Shown here: positions 22,262-34,973 of the stretch, piece by piece
Numbering within the stretch: the first letter of the stretch is position 1
How the letters are laid out: every line of letters begins with the position of its first letter
Source of the DNA: Azospirillum sp. TSO22-1
GTDB lineage: Bacteria > Pseudomonadota > Alphaproteobacteria > Azospirillales > Azospirillaceae
Assembly: GCF_003116015.1 (NCBI RefSeq)
Contig: NZ_LGQZ01000023.1
Location: 1 to 60,493, forward strand
Reading direction: 5' to 3'
DNA length: 60,493 bases
Position numbers and translations under genes: made by a program
Notes under the pieces: generated by a model
Seen by the model: only the letters and a program-made list of their open reading frames with translations
Told to the model about the DNA's origin: nothing
The model's database searches: none

Positions 22262-23011
22262 ATGAACAGCCTCATCCTCCTGACGTCAGCCGGCTTTATC
22301 GCCGGCACCATGAACGCCATCGCCGGCGGCGGCTCCTTCGTCACCCTGCCGGCGCTCATCGGCGCCGGCGTGCCTTCGGTGGCGGCGAATGCATCGAGCA
22401 CCGTCGCGCTGTTCCCCGGCAGCCTCGCCAGCGCGGTCGGCTACCGCGCCGAGTTCCGCCCGTTCGAGGGCGTCGGCACCGGTGCGCTGTCGGCGGTCAG
22501 CCTGGCCGGCGGCATCCTCGGCGCGCTGCTGCTGCTGGCGACCTCCTCGGCGACCTTCAACGGGGTGGTTCCCTGGCTGCTGCTGACGGCCACCCTCGCC
22601 TTCGCGTTCGGCCGCCGGGCCGGCGCGGCGCTGCGGCGGGTGGTCCGCCTGGGGCGCGGGCCGCTGCTGGCCGTGCAGTTCCTCATCGCCATCTACGGCG
22701 GCTATTTCGGCGGCGCGGTCGGCATCATGATGATGGCGGCGTGGAGCGTCTTCGGCATCGACGACGTGCGGGCGATGAACGCGGCCAAGACGCTGCTGGT
22801 CGGCGTCACCAACAGCGTGGCGGTCCTGTGCTTCGTGGCGGCCGGCGCGGTGCACTGGCCGGAGACGCTGGCGATGCTGGCCGGCGCGGTGGCCGGCGGC
22901 TACGCCGGCGCGCGGGTCGGCCGGCGCCTGAACCCGGCGCACGTCCGCGTCGGCATCACGCTGCTGAACGTGGCGATCACCGCCGCCTTCTTCCTACGCG
23001 GCGGGAGCTGA
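22262..23011 (+). CDS. TauE/SafE-family membrane exporter
   Basis: A 249-aa integral membrane protein with about eight hydrophobic segments in two repeated halves. The first half carries the family signature AGTMNAIAGGGSFVTLPALI, and the second repeats it as YGGYFGGAVGIMMMAAW. TauE/SafE proteins are thought to export sulfite, sulfoacetate or related organosulfur anions; the substrate here is unknown. The ATG at 22262 is preferred over a longer ORF with a hydrophilic leader. It is divergent from a LysR gene and followed after one base by a 34-codon gene. Confidence 0.9.
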   Translation: MNSLILLTSAGFIAGTMNAIAGGGSFVTLPALIGAGVPSVAANASSTVALFPGSLASAVGYRAEFRPFEGVGTGALSAVSLAGGILGALLLLATSSATFNGVVPWLLLTATLAFAFGRRAGAALRRVVRLGRGPLLAVQFLIAIYGGYFGGAVGIMMMAAWSVFGIDDVRAMNAAKTLLVGVTNSVAVLCFVAAGAVHWPETLAMLAGAVAGGYAGARVGRRLNPAHVRVGITLLNVAITAAFFLRGGS

Positions 23012-23012
23012 G

Positions 23013-23117
23013 ATGCGCCGCCGCCCCGATCCCGACGGCGAGATCTTCGTCGACATCGCCGTGGCGCTGGTGGTGGTGCTCAGCGCGCTGGCGCTCCTGA
23101 GCGCGTGGGGCGGGTAG
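23013..23117 (+). CDS. 34-aa single-pass membrane peptide
   Basis: A very short ORF starting one base after the exporter's stop (TGAGATG). The product has a basic-acidic head (MRRRPDPDGEIFVDI) and one hydrophobic helix (AVALVVVLSALALLSA). The tight spacing and clean membrane-protein composition suggest a real small protein co-translated with the exporter, perhaps an accessory subunit. No homology can be claimed. Confidence 0.5.
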   Translation: MRRRPDPDGEIFVDIAVALVVVLSALALLSAWGG

Positions 23118-23119
23118 GT

Positions 23120-23941
23120 TTACGCCGCCTTCGCCGACGCCCGCGCCTTCCCGGCGATCAGCCACCACGCCACCTTGGTCGCCATCTTGAATGGCGTGGT
23201 GTGCGGCTTCAGCCCGCAGGCCTTGAAGACCATGGCGATGGCGCGCTCCACGTGCGGTTCCTGGTAGCGGCCCCAGGCGCGCTTGGCATAGGCCGCGTTG
23301 AAGGTCTTGCGTTCGTAGGGCACCCCCTCGGCGGCGTTGGCGGCGTAGTAGGCGTAGGCCAGCTCGTCGTCCTCGGTCTCGCCGATGCGGGCGAGCGCCA
23401 CCTTCAGGCGCTGCCACGTGCTGAGACGCTCGGTCTCCAGGTAGCGCTTGGCATAGCCGTAGAACAGCTTGTAGTGGCGCAGCTCGTCGGCGGCGACGTT
23501 GCGGCAGATCAGCTTCAGCAGCGGCTCGTCGGTCGAATCGGCGATGGCCGTGTAGTAGGAGCTGGTGCCGGTCTCCACCATGCAGCGGGCGATCAACTCG
23601 CCGCTGCGCGAGCCGCGGATCGACGCGGTCAGGTCGATCGGCACGCGGTAGCCGTCGCGGAAGCGCCGGACGGCGCGCTCGAAGTCGAAGGACGGGTCCA
23701 CCAGCTCGGCCCAGCGGCCGAGCGCGCGGCCGTGCTGCACCTCCTCCACCGCCCAGTCGTGGGCGGCCTGCTGGAAGTCGGGGTCGTCCTTGAAGACGTT
23801 GCAGAGATAGGCGGTGTAGTCGTCGGCGTTGAACTCGACCAGCGCCGCCGCCTTGATCAGCGGCACCAGTTCGGGATCGATCCGGCTGCGGTCCAGGCTG
23901 TCCCAGGGAAGGTCCTCGTACCGCCAGTGCAACGCCGCCAT
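23120..23941 (-). CDS. Ferritin-like diiron domain protein
   Basis: A 273-aa helical protein with a four-helix diiron signature: Glu36 (ALVEFNADDY), E66-E67-x-x-H70 (DWAVEEVQHGRA), Glu123 (METGTSSYY), and E153-x-x-H156 (AADELRHYKLFY). Such proteins include acyl-ACP desaturase-, COQ7- and MiaE-like oxygenases; this one is a generic ferritin-like protein and its substrate is unknown. The ATG at 23941 follows a GGGGAG site; the longer frame upstream is rejected. Its 3' end nearly touches the 34-aa ORF, with which it converges. Confidence 0.8.
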   Translation of the reverse strand: MAALHWRYEDLPWDSLDRSRIDPELVPLIKAAALVEFNADDYTAYLCNVFKDDPDFQQAAHDWAVEEVQHGRALGRWAELVDPSFDFERAVRRFRDGYRVPIDLTASIRGSRSGELIARCMVETGTSSYYTAIADSTDEPLLKLICRNVAADELRHYKLFYGYAKRYLETERLSTWQRLKVALARIGETEDDELAYAYYAANAAEGVPYERKTFNAAYAKRAWGRYQEPHVERAIAMVFKACGLKPHTTPFKMATKVAWWLIAGKARASAKAA

Positions 23942-24113
23942 GACCGCTCCCCTTCCCCAAGATCCGGGCCCCGGATTCCGGGTCCCGAAACGAAAGCGCC
24001 CCCCGACCACGTCGGAGGGCGTCGCAACCCACAAAACTATGTATGGGCTTGATTCCGCAATGCAACGGGAGCGCTCCGGTCCACGTTGCCGCAGGCCGGA
24101 AACGTTTTCCCGG

Positions 24114-24533
24114 TCAGTGCGCCGTGCTGCCGGCGCTGGCGGCGTCGAGCTTGGCGCGGGCGACGGCCAGCTTGGCCTCCACCTCGGCGCGCTCGGCGTC
24201 GGACTTGGCGTCGTCCAGGTCTTCCGAGAGGTCCTTGACCTCCTGCTCGACCTTGCCGCGGTCGATGTCGGCGAGCGGCAGCGCCTGCTCGGCCAGCACC
24301 GTGCAGCGGGTCTCGGTCACCTCGGCGAAGCCGCCGGCGACGAAGACGCGGTCGATGATGCGGTCGCCCTCGTAGACGTCGATGACGCCCGGACGCACGG
24401 TGGAGATCATCGGCGCGTGACCGGCCAGCACGCCGAAGTCGCCTTCGGTGCCCGGGACCACGACCATGTCCACCGGCTGCGAGGTCAGCAGCTTCTCCGG
24501 CGACACCAGTTCGAATTCGACTTTATCGGCCAT
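24114..24533 (-). CDS. atpC: F1-ATPase epsilon subunit
   Basis: A 139-aa epsilon subunit, part of the rotor stalk and an inhibitor of ATP hydrolysis. The N-terminal beta-barrel begins MADKVEFELVSPEKLL and includes VPGTEGDFGVLAGHAPMISTV; the C-terminal two-helix domain (EDLDDAKSDAERAEVEAKLAV) is complete. It is the last gene of the atpHAGDC operon, 85 bp after atpD with a hairpin between. Confidence 0.96.
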   Translation of the reverse strand: MADKVEFELVSPEKLLTSQPVDMVVVPGTEGDFGVLAGHAPMISTVRPGVIDVYEGDRIIDRVFVAGGFAEVTETRCTVLAEQALPLADIDRGKVEQEVKDLSEDLDDAKSDAERAEVEAKLAVARAKLDAASAGSTAH

Positions 24534-24556
24534 GCGACAGGGGCTCCCTCGACCCG

Positions 24557-24583
24557 CCCTCCCGCCGTTGCCGGACGGGAGGG
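24557..24583 (-). promoter_or_regulatory. Hairpin between atpD and atpC
   Basis: An 8-bp perfect stem (24557-24564 with 24576-24583) with an 11-base loop sits in the 85-bp gap. There is no T-run on the minus strand, so it is more likely a processing or stability element than a terminator. Confidence 0.45.
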
Positions 24584-24618
24584 GGTTGCCGTTTCAACTT
24601 AGAGGACCAGAGGAGGCC

Positions 24619-26097
<1,479 letters not shown>

Positions 26098-26126
26098 TCA
26101 AACGAAACCGCGGATCACGCAGTGCC

Positions 26127-27017
26127 TCAGATCGCCTCGGCGCCGGAGATGATCTCGATCAGCTCCTTGGTGATGTACGCCTGGCGCGTCCGGTTGTAGG
26201 TCAGCGTCAGGCGGTTGATCATGTCGCCGGCGTTGCGGGTGGCGTTGTCCATCGCGGTCATCCGCGCGCCCTGCTCGGACGCGGCGCTCTCCTGGAGAGC
26301 GCGGTAGACCTGGATCGACAGGTTGCGCGGCAGCAGTTCGGCGAGGATCTGCTCCTCGTCCGGCTCGAACTCGTAGATTGCCTTCGCCTCGCCCGAAGCC
26401 TCGTCGTCGGCGGCCGTGTCCGGCACCGCGAGCGGAATGAGCTGCTGGACGGTGACGATCTGCGTGATCACCGACTTGAACTTGTTGTAGATGACCGAGC
26501 AGACGTCGAACTCGCCCGCCTCGTACATCTCGTTGACCTTCTTGGCGATCCCGTCGGCGTCGGCGAAGGACAGCTTGCGGCGGCCGACGTCCTCGTAGGT
26601 CTCGATGATCAGCGAGGCGTAGTCGCGGCGCAGCTGGTCGCGGGCCTTGCGGCCGACGGTCATCACCTTCACCGTCTTGCCCTCGCCCTGAAGGCGCTGG
26701 ATCTGACGGCGCGCCTCGCGGACGATGGAGCCGTTGAAGCCGCCGCACAGGCCACGGTCGGAGGAAATGACAACGAGAAGCTGCACCTGGTCGGAGCCCG
26801 TGCCCGTCATCAGCTTGGGGCCGCCGGCCCCGCTCTGGATGTTGGCGGCGAGCGACGCCAGCATGCGGCCCATGCGCTCGGCGTAGGGGCGGGACGCCTC
26901 GGCCTGCTCCTGCGCGCGGCGGAGCTTGGAGGCGGCCACCATCTTCATGGCCGAAGTGATCTTCCGCGTCGATTGGACGCTGGCGATCCGGTTCTTGAGG
27001 TCCTTGAGGCTAGGCAT
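26127..27017 (-). CDS. atpG: F1-ATPase gamma subunit
   Basis: A 296-aa central rotor shaft. It starts [21 protein letters not shown] and ends [22 protein letters not shown], the two long helices that form the coiled coil in the alpha-beta hexamer; the Rossmann-like part contains [10 protein letters not shown]. It lies 74 bp after atpA. Confidence 0.97.
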   Translation of the reverse strand: MPSLKDLKNRIASVQSTRKITSAMKMVAASKLRRAQEQAEASRPYAERMGRMLASLAANIQSGAGGPKLMTGTGSDQVQLLVVISSDRGLCGGFNGSIVREARRQIQRLQGEGKTVKVMTVGRKARDQLRRDYASLIIETYEDVGRRKLSFADADGIAKKVNEMYEAGEFDVCSVIYNKFKSVITQIVTVQQLIPLAVPDTAADDEASGEAKAIYEFEPDEEQILAELLPRNLSIQVYRALQESAASEQGARMTAMDNATRNAGDMINRLTLTYNRTRQAYITKELIEIISGAEAI

Positions 27018-27091
27018 ACCGGCCCTTCATCCCGCGAGAGTTCCGCAACCGAACGTCCGGGGCCTCGCGGCCCCGGACTTCTTGGTTCAGA

Positions 27092-28620
<1,529 letters not shown>

Positions 28621-28621
<1 letters not shown>

Positions 28622-29190
28622 CAGACTTGTCCCCCTGAGGCCTTCATGGCGAGTTGCAACTTGTCGAGCTTGGTGCGCACCGAGGTGTCGACCATGCGCG
28701 AGCCATATTTCACGATCATGCCGCCGATCAGCGCCGGATCGACGGTAACGCTCACCGTCACCTTGGAGCCGACCGACTTCTTGAGGGCGTCGGTGACCGC
28801 CTCGACCTGCGCGGCGGACAGCGGCTTGGCGGCCGTCACGTGCGCCGTGGTCTCGCCGCGACGCCGCGCCAGCTCGGCCAGATAGCCGTTGATCATGCCC
28901 GGCAGCGCAAACAGCCGGCGGTTCTTCGCCACCAGCCCGATGAAGCGCTTGGTCAGATCCGACACGCCGGCGCGGTCCAGAACCGCGGCCATGGCACGCC
29001 CCTGCTCGCCCCGGCTGATCACCGGGCTCTGGACGAGGCGGCGAAGGTCGGCGCTCTCGGCAAGGAGTTGCTTCAGCGCGGTCAGATCGCCTGCGACCTG
29101 ATCGAGCGCCTTGTTGTCATCCGCAAGCTCGAACAGCGCCGTGGAATAGCGGCCGGAGAGCTCGGAAACGCCTGTACCTTCGGAAGCCAC
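28621..29190 (-). CDS. atpH: F1-ATPase delta subunit
   Basis: A 189-aa delta subunit (OSCP equivalent) linking F1 to the peripheral stalk. The N-terminal six-helix domain starts at [18 protein letters not shown], and the C-terminal beta part ends [21 protein letters not shown]. The GTG at 29190 is chosen: a GAGGGA site precedes it and it gives the family's normal length, whereas the longer ATG form (to 29394) adds an unrelated 68-residue leader. It is the first gene of the F1 operon; the F0 genes are not in this window. Confidence 0.95.
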
Positions 29191-29508
29191 CTGATCCCTC
29201 GAATATGAGTTCGGTAGACGGTGAATTTTCAGGGCCTTAAGGAGAGGTGATGTGCTTGTTGCGACGGCCCCGGCCGCGAAAGCGAGCGGTCCAATATCAC
29301 AGGAATCGCCTATGCGCAACCGAGTCTGGACAGTTTCCGTGCAACGAATGGGGGTATCCGACGGAAGCCGTATGAATGCCTCGGAAAAAGGCAACTTTCG
29401 GCCGGCCGGGACACCACCCGGGGCTGTGAATTCGGCAAGACCTTAACTCCTGGTTAACCAATCGGGGCCACCGTCCCGGCACGTTTTCCGCGATCCGTGT
29501 GCCCCGTC
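29191..29508. other. Intergenic region upstream of atpH
   Basis: 318 bp with no convincing gene. It must hold the leftward atp operon promoter, but no hexamer pair stands out. A perfect palindrome TGGTTAACCA lies at 29451-29460. A 41-codon rightward ORF (29250-29375) with an AAGGAGAGG site is present but its codon use is unlike coding DNA here. Confidence 0.5.
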
Positions 29509-29832
29509 ATGACCGTCGTCGCCTTTTCCTGCGCCCGCTTCACGCCCGCCGACCTCGACGAGTTCGGGACGGTGGCGGAGCCCAAGCTGCGCCTCGGCCA
29601 CTGGGCGGGGATCATCCGTGAGAGCGGACGCGACTACGACCGGCTGCTGGTGATGCTGCCGGGGGTCGAGCGCGCGGTGTTCCGCTTCGAGCGCGACGGC
29701 ACCGGCCGCTACACGCTGGCCTTCAACGACCGCGCCGGCTGGTACGGCATCGGCAACGGCGCCACGGCGGCCGAATGCCTGTCGATCTGGCGCCCGCGCA
29801 GCCGCGCCGTGCGCGCCGACGCGGTGGTGTAG
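29509..29832 (+). CDS. Hypothetical protein (107 aa)
   Basis: A soluble 107-aa product beginning MTVVAFSCARFTPADLDEFG, with strong GC third-position bias. The central part (DRLLVMLPGVERAVFRFERDGTGRYTLAFNDRAGW) reads like a small mixed alpha/beta domain. No signal peptide or membrane segment; I recognise no family. An in-frame start four codons earlier (29497) is possible. It is divergent from the atp operon and followed by a hairpin and REP element. Confidence 0.6.
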   Translation: MTVVAFSCARFTPADLDEFGTVAEPKLRLGHWAGIIRESGRDYDRLLVMLPGVERAVFRFERDGTGRYTLAFNDRAGWYGIGNGATAAECLSIWRPRSRAVRADAVV

Positions 29833-29916
29833 CGCCAAATCCGCGCCCCGAGTCGGTGTGCGCTGCACGCGGCGCGTGTTGCCGGCGGGAGCTCTCTGCA
29901 TTATATTCTGGAGGGA

Positions 29917-29943
29917 GGAGGCCGGGGTTCTGCCCCGACCTCC
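29917..29943. repeat. Stem-loop after the 107-aa gene
   Basis: An 11-bp stem with one mismatch around TTCTG (arms 29917-29927 and 29933-29943). It could end transcription of the preceding gene, although no T-run follows. It lies within the 29833-30135 intergenic region. Confidence 0.45.
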
Positions 29944-30010
29944 CACCTTAGGTAAGGTACTCGACGGCCAGGTGAACCGCAAAGCCCCTCGCCGTCTTCC
30001 GTTTGATCGG

Positions 30011-30097
30011 CCGTCATCCCCGCGAAGGCGGGGATCCACAACTCCCAAAGCGCGTATCTGTGGAGGGTATGGATCCCCGCCTTCGCGGGGATGACGG
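30011..30097. repeat. REP-type inverted repeat, 28-bp perfect arms
   Basis: Arms 30011-30038 and 30070-30097 are perfect inverted copies with a 31-base spacer. Each arm is itself a small hairpin (CCCCGC-GAAG-GCGGGG). The GTCATCCCCGCGAAGGCGGG sequence is a very widespread proteobacterial REP motif. It sits between the 3' ends of the 107-aa gene and priA, which converge here. Confidence 0.85.
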
Positions 30098-30135
30098 TTG
30101 AGAAGAGTGCGCGTCACGCCAAGCGCTGCATCGCC

Positions 30136-32364
30136 TCACAAAAAGCTGTACGGATCCACGTCCACCTGCACGCGCACCGCGGGCGGCACCTCGACCTGCT
30201 CCAGCCAGTTGGCGATGAGTGATTGGATGGGTGTGCTGCGCGGCGCCTTCAGCAGCAGGCGGCGGCGGTGGCGGCCGCGCAGCAGGGCGAGCGGCGCCGG
30301 CGCCGGCCCCAGCACCGCCACCGTGTCGGAGCGCGGCGCAGCGCGGCCGAGCGCCATGGACACGCGGTCGACCAAAGCCGCGTCCTCACCCGAGACGATC
30401 AGCGCCGCCAGCCGGCCGAACGGCGGCATCGCCGCCTCCAGCCGCATCTCCGCCTCCAATTGATAAAAGCCGTCACGGTCGCCGGCGGCCAGCGCCTGCA
30501 TCACCGGATGCTCGGGCATGTAGGTCTGCAGGTAGACGGTGCCGGGCCGCTCGCCGCGGCCGGCGCGGCCGGCGACCTGATGCAGCAATTGATAGGTGCG
30601 CTCGCCCGCCCGCAGGTCGCCGCCGGCCAGCCCGAGGTCGGCGTCCACCACGCCGACCAGCGTCAACATGGGGAAGTGGTGGCCCTTCGCCATCACCTGA
30701 GTGCCGATGACGATGTCCAGTTCGTGGTCGGCGATCTTGCGGATCATCTCCTGGATGGCGCGCGGGCCGAACAGCGTGTCCGACGCCATGATGGCGGCGC
30801 GGGCGTCTGGGAACAGCTCGGCGACCTCCTCGGCGATGCGCTCGACACCGGGGCCGCAGGCCGCCAGGGTGCCGTGCTCGCCGCAGTTCGGGCAGGCCTC
30901 GGGCAGCGGCTGCGCCAGCCCGCAGTGGTGGCATTGCAGCTTGCGGGCGAGCCGGTGCTCGACCAGCCACGCCGTGCAGTTCGGGCATTGCAGCCGGTGG
31001 CCGCAGGCGCGGCACAGCGTCAGCGGCGCGTAGCCGCGGCGGTTCAGGAACAGCATGGCCTGCTCCCCCTCCGCCAGCGTCTCGGCCAGCGCCTTCTTCA
31101 GGCCGGGCGCCAGCCAGTGCCGCGGCGGCGGCCGGTCGGCGCGCAGGTCGATCAGCTTGACGTCCGGCAGCATGGCGCCGCCGTGCCGGCCCGGCAGGTG
31201 GACGCGGACGTAGCGGCGGCTGTCGGCGTTGACCTGCGTCTCCAGCGCCGGCGTGGCGGAGACCAGCGCGATGGGGATCTGCCCCAGATGCGCCCGCGCC
31301 ACCGCCATGTCGCGGGCGTGGTAGATGGCGCCCTCCTCCTGCTTGTAAGCGGCGTCGTGCTCCTCATCGACGATGATCAGGCCGAGGTCCCGGTACGGCA
31401 GGAACAGCGCCGAGCGGGCGCCGACCACCACCGGGATCTCGCCCTTCGCCACCGCGCGCCACGTGTCGCGCCGCGCCGCCCCGGTGAGGTCGGAGTGCCA
31501 CTCGGCCGGCGGTGCGCCGAAGCGGCGGGCGAAGCGGTCGAGCCACTGCGCCGACAGCGCGATCTCCGGCAGCAGCACCAGCACCTGCCGGCCCTGCTCC
31601 AGGCAGGCGGAAATCGCCTCGTAATAGACCTCGGTCTTGCCGGAGCCGGTGACGCCGTCCAGCAGCACGGTGGCGTAGGCGCGCGCCTCCACCTTCTGCC
31701 GCAGGAAGTCGGCCGCCGCCCGCTGGTCGGGCGACAGCGTCGGCCCCGGCCGGTTCCATTCCGGGTGCGGCGACACCGACGCGGGCTGGAGCAGCACCGG
31801 CTCCAGCATCCCGGCCTCGGCCAGCCCGCGCACCACGGTGACGCCGCAGCCGGCCTCGTCCGCCAGCTCCGGCGCCGTGCGCGGCGGCCCGTCGTCAAGC
31901 AGGGCCAGCACGCGCTTCCTCGCCTCGGTCAGCTTGAAGCCGGGCGGCGGCTCGGCGGCGCTGCGGTGGTAGGCGATGGTGGGCTTCGGCGGATCCAGCG
32001 CGGCCGGCACGCTGACCGCCATCTTCAGCACCATGCCGGGCATGGTCATGGTGTAGGCGGCGACCCAGTCGATGAAGCGGCGCTCCACCTCCGGCATCGG
32101 CGGCACGTCGAAGCGGCGCACGACGGGCTTCAGGCGGCCTGACTCCACCGTTCCGCCGCCCGGCCCCCAGACCACGCCGATCACCCGGCGCGGCCCCAGC
32201 GGTACCTCCACATAGTCACCGGGCTGCAGGTCGAGCCCCGACGGCACGCGGTAGTCGTACGGCTCGCGCAGCGGCAGGGGCAGCAACACGCTGACCCGCG
32301 GCGCGACCGGGGGCGTGTGGCCGAGGAGGTCGGCGGGGGCGGAACTGGCGTGCGAAGCGCGCAT
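30136..32364 (-). CDS. priA: Primosomal protein N' (replication restart helicase PriA)
   Basis: A 742-aa superfamily 2 helicase that reloads the replisome at stalled forks. An N-terminal 3'-DNA-binding domain ([18 protein letters not shown]) precedes the Walker [19 protein letters not shown] in [16 protein letters not shown], the two zinc sites in the cysteine-rich stretch [13 protein letters not shown] ... CHHCG ... CPNCG, and a helicase C-domain with [12 protein letters not shown] and [12 protein letters not shown]. Divergent from fsa with about 100 bp between starts. Confidence 0.97.
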   Translation of the reverse strand: MRASHASSAPADLLGHTPPVAPRVSVLLPLPLREPYDYRVPSGLDLQPGDYVEVPLGPRRVIGVVWGPGGGTVESGRLKPVVRRFDVPPMPEVERRFIDWVAAYTMTMPGMVLKMAVSVPAALDPPKPTIAYHRSAAEPPPGFKLTEARKRVLALLDDGPPRTAPELADEAGCGVTVVRGLAEAGMLEPVLLQPASVSPHPEWNRPGPTLSPDQRAAADFLRQKVEARAYATVLLDGVTGSGKTEVYYEAISACLEQGRQVLVLLPEIALSAQWLDRFARRFGAPPAEWHSDLTGAARRDTWRAVAKGEIPVVVGARSALFLPYRDLGLIIVDEEHDAAYKQEEGAIYHARDMAVARAHLGQIPIALVSATPALETQVNADSRRYVRVHLPGRHGGAMLPDVKLIDLRADRPPPRHWLAPGLKKALAETLAEGEQAMLFLNRRGYAPLTLCRACGHRLQCPNCTAWLVEHRLARKLQCHHCGLAQPLPEACPNCGEHGTLAACGPGVERIAEEVAELFPDARAAIMASDTLFGPRAIQEMIRKIADHELDIVIGTQVMAKGHHFPMLTLVGVVDADLGLAGGDLRAGERTYQLLHQVAGRAGRGERPGTVYLQTYMPEHPVMQALAAGDRDGFYQLEAEMRLEAAMPPFGRLAALIVSGEDAALVDRVSMALGRAAPRSDTVAVLGPAPAPLALLRGRHRRRLLLKAPRSTPIQSLIANWLEQVEVPPAVRVQVDVDPYSFL

Positions 32365-32467
32365 ACGTTAGACTGCCTTTCGGACGATGCGCCCGGTGCC
32401 GCTGTTGTGGTAGGGGGTGCGCTCGCGGGCAACCCCGCCACACCGACTCACGTATGGACCCGTCATC

Positions 32468-33124
32468 ATGAAGTTCTTCGTCGACACCGCCGACATCGCC
32501 GAGATCCGCGATCTGGCCGACTCCGGCCTGTTGGACGGCGTTACCACCAACCCCTCCCTGGTCGCCAAGAGCGGCCGCAAGTTCCTCGATCTGGTGGCCG
32601 AGATCTGCGAGGTGGTCAACGGCCCGGTGAGCGCCGAGGTGGCCTCCACCGATTTCGAGACCATGCTGCTCGAGGCGCACAAGATCGCCAAGATCTCCCA
32701 CCGCGTCGCCGTGAAGGTGCCCCTGACCCCGGCCGGTCTCAAGGTCTGCAAGATCCTGTCGTCGGAAGGGACGATGGTCAACGTCACGCTGTGCTTCTCG
32801 CCGGCGCAGGCGATCCTCGCCGCCAAGGCCGGCGCCAGCTTCGTGTCGCCGTTCGTCGGCCGCCTCGACGACATCGGCCAGGACGGCATGGGGATCATCC
32901 AGGACATCTGCGAGATCTACCGCAACTACGACTACTTCAAGACCGAGGTGCTGGTCGCCTCGATCCGCAACCCGGTGCACATCGTGAAGGCGGCGCGCCT
33001 GGGCGCGCACGTCGTCACCGCGCCGCCGTCGGTGCTGAAGCAGCTCTTCGCCCACCCGCTGACCGACAAGGGCCTCGCCACCTTCGTCGAGGACTGGAAG
33101 AAGACCGGGCAATCCATTCTCTAA
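32468..33124 (+). CDS. fsa: Fructose-6-phosphate aldolase / transaldolase-like protein
   Basis: A 218-aa short transaldolase-family TIM barrel starting [16 protein letters not shown]. The Schiff-base lysine is Lys83 in [11 protein letters not shown], with TTNPSL at 27-32 and [14 protein letters not shown] as expected. Short members may cleave fructose 6-phosphate or act as transaldolases; sequence alone does not decide. The ATG at 32468 is the family start. It leads a probable operon with the DUF484 gene (34 bp) and xerC. Confidence 0.93.
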   Translation: MKFFVDTADIAEIRDLADSGLLDGVTTNPSLVAKSGRKFLDLVAEICEVVNGPVSAEVASTDFETMLLEAHKIAKISHRVAVKVPLTPAGLKVCKILSSEGTMVNVTLCFSPAQAILAAKAGASFVSPFVGRLDDIGQDGMGIIQDICEIYRNYDYFKTEVLVASIRNPVHIVKAARLGAHVVTAPPSVLKQLFAHPLTDKGLATFVEDWKKTGQSIL

Positions 33125-33158
33125 GGATGGCGATCCTGTAATCGGTAGGGAGCACCGC

Positions 33159-33872
33159 ATGGCCCGCGATCCGGGACCCTCGCCCAAGGTGGCGCCGACC
33201 CTCACTGCCGAGGACGTCTGCGCCTACCTGCGCGAGCATCCGGACTTCCTGGTCCAGCATCCCGAGCTGGTCGACCACCTCACCCCGCCGACGCACGACC
33301 GCGGCCGGGGGGTGGTCGACCTGCAGGCCTTCATGGTGGACCGGCTGCGCGGCGACATCCGCGCGCTGAAGGACCAGCAGCGCGAGCTGATCACCACCAC
33401 CCGCGCCAACCTGAACAGCCAGAACCGCATCCACGCGGCGGTGCTGTTCCTGCTGGACGCGCAGAACTTCGAGCAGTTGATCCAGACCATCGCCACCGAC
33501 CTGGCGGTGCTGCTCGACCTCGACGTCGCCGGGCTGGTCGTCGAATCGAACGGGCTGGACATCCCGCACGTCCACCGCACCGGCGTGCGCGTGGTCGAGC
33601 CGGGAATGATCGACCAGTGGCTGGGCACGCGCGACGTGGTGCTCGCCGCCGACACCCCGGGCGATCCGGAGCTGTTCGGCCCCGGCGCCGGCCTCGTGCG
33701 CTCGCAGGCGCTGATCCGCCTGCAGATCTCCAGCGAGACGCCGGAGGGCCTGCTGGCCTTCGGCTCGCGCGACCCGGAGATGTTCCACCCCGGCCAGGGC
33801 ACCGAGCTGGTCTGTTTCCTCGCCCGCGTGGTCGAGCGCTGCATCCGCTCCTGGCTCGACCTCCCCGCATGA
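33159..33872 (+). CDS. DUF484 (GAF-like) protein
   Basis: A 237-aa DUF484 protein: the N-terminal VCAYLREHPDFLVQHPELVDHL motif, a coiled-coil-like helix (VDRLRGDIRALKDQQRELI), then a GAF-like domain ending VVERCIRSWLDLP. Genes of this family routinely sit directly upstream of xerC, as here (10 bp gap), but their function is not established. No membrane segment. Confidence 0.92.
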   Translation: MARDPGPSPKVAPTLTAEDVCAYLREHPDFLVQHPELVDHLTPPTHDRGRGVVDLQAFMVDRLRGDIRALKDQQRELITTTRANLNSQNRIHAAVLFLLDAQNFEQLIQTIATDLAVLLDLDVAGLVVESNGLDIPHVHRTGVRVVEPGMIDQWLGTRDVVLAADTPGDPELFGPGAGLVRSQALIRLQISSETPEGLLAFGSRDPEMFHPGQGTELVCFLARVVERCIRSWLDLPA

Positions 33873-33882
33873 TCGGGCCGGC

Positions 33883-34839
33883 ATGAGCCAACCCGATCCG
33901 GTCCTCGGCTTCTCCGCCCAGGCGGACGTGCAGGACGCGCTCGCCCACTGGCACCGCTGGCTGGTGAGCGAGAAGGCCGTCTCCCCGCACACGCTGTCCG
34001 CCTATACCGGCGACGTGGCGGAGTTCCTGAAATTCCTCACCGGCTACCACGGCCGGCCGCCGTCGATGAACGACCTGGGCGGGCTGAAGGCCACCGACTT
34101 CCGCGCCTGGCTGGCGGCGCGCGCCGGCGACGGGCTGATCGCGGCCAGCCGCGCCCGCGCGCTGGCCGCGGTGCGCAACCTGTTCCGCTGGCTCGACCGC
34201 TCCGGCCGGCTGCACAACGCCGCCATCGGCACGCTGAGCACCCCCAAGGCCAAGCGCCCGGTGCCGCGCCCGCTGACCGAGCGCGACGCCGCCACCCTGC
34301 TCGACACCGCGGGCAACGAGCCGGACGCGCCGTGGATCGGCCGGCGCGACCGCGCGCTGTTCACCCTGCTGTACGGCTGCGGCCTGCGCATCTCCGAGGC
34401 GCTCGACCTGCCGCGCAGGAACGCGCCGCTGGACGACACGCTGCGCGTGCTCGGCAAGGGCCGCAAGGAGCGCATGGTCCCGGTCCTGCCGGCGGTCAAC
34501 GAGGCGGTGCGCGCCTATCTCGACGCCTGCCCGTTCGATCCCGGCCCGGACGGCCCGCTGTTCCTCGGCGCCCGCGGCAAGCGGCTGCAGCCGGCGATCG
34601 CGCAGCGCCAGATGCAGCACCTGCGCCACCTGATGGGCCTGCCGGAGACGGCGACGCCGCACGCGCTGCGCCACAGCTTCGCCACCCACCTGCTGGCCGG
34701 CGGCGGCGACCTGCGCGCCATCCAGGACCTGCTGGGCCACGCCTCGCTGTCCACCACGCAACGCTACACCGACGTCGAGGCCGAGCAACTGCTCGCCGTC
34801 TACAACGGCGCGCATCCCCGCGCGCGCAAGCGCGACTGA
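33883..34839 (+). CDS. xerC: Tyrosine recombinase XerC
   Basis: A 318-aa chromosome-dimer resolvase acting at dif with XerD. The N-terminal SAM-like core-binding domain (WHRWLVSEKAVSPHTLSAY) precedes the catalytic domain, with Arg near 168 (GCGLRISEAL), Lys near 194 (GKGRKERMVPV), HALRHSFATHLL near 260, His in LLGHASLS and the nucleophile Tyr near 295 (TTQRYTDV). It is third in the fsa-DUF484-xerC set. Genomic context favours XerC over a phage integrase. Confidence 0.94.
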   Translation: MSQPDPVLGFSAQADVQDALAHWHRWLVSEKAVSPHTLSAYTGDVAEFLKFLTGYHGRPPSMNDLGGLKATDFRAWLAARAGDGLIAASRARALAAVRNLFRWLDRSGRLHNAAIGTLSTPKAKRPVPRPLTERDAATLLDTAGNEPDAPWIGRRDRALFTLLYGCGLRISEALDLPRRNAPLDDTLRVLGKGRKERMVPVLPAVNEAVRAYLDACPFDPGPDGPLFLGARGKRLQPAIAQRQMQHLRHLMGLPETATPHALRHSFATHLLAGGGDLRAIQDLLGHASLSTTQRYTDVEAEQLLAVYNGAHPRARKRD

Positions 34840-34973
34840 GAAAGCCGCGCGCAAGCGGGAGTGATCTTCCGCCGTCCGGCGCAACCGCCGGTCTCCGAAT
34901 GCCCCTTGGTGGCGGTGCCGCGACCGTTTAGTCTGCTCTTCCGACGAAGCCGCGCAAGGATCGCTCCCGCCGC

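Noticed and set aside
29250..29375. 41-codon ORF with AAGGAGAGG site, opposite to atpH
   Set aside because: Codons (CTA, TCT, TAT, AGG) are unlike local genes, and it lies in the atp promoter region. No recognisable protein. A leader peptide cannot be excluded, but support is too weak to call it.
29443..30117. Minus-strand ORF with NRHPREGGDPYPPQ
   Set aside because: This is the typical translation of a REP element plus antisense of the 107-aa gene; not a protein.
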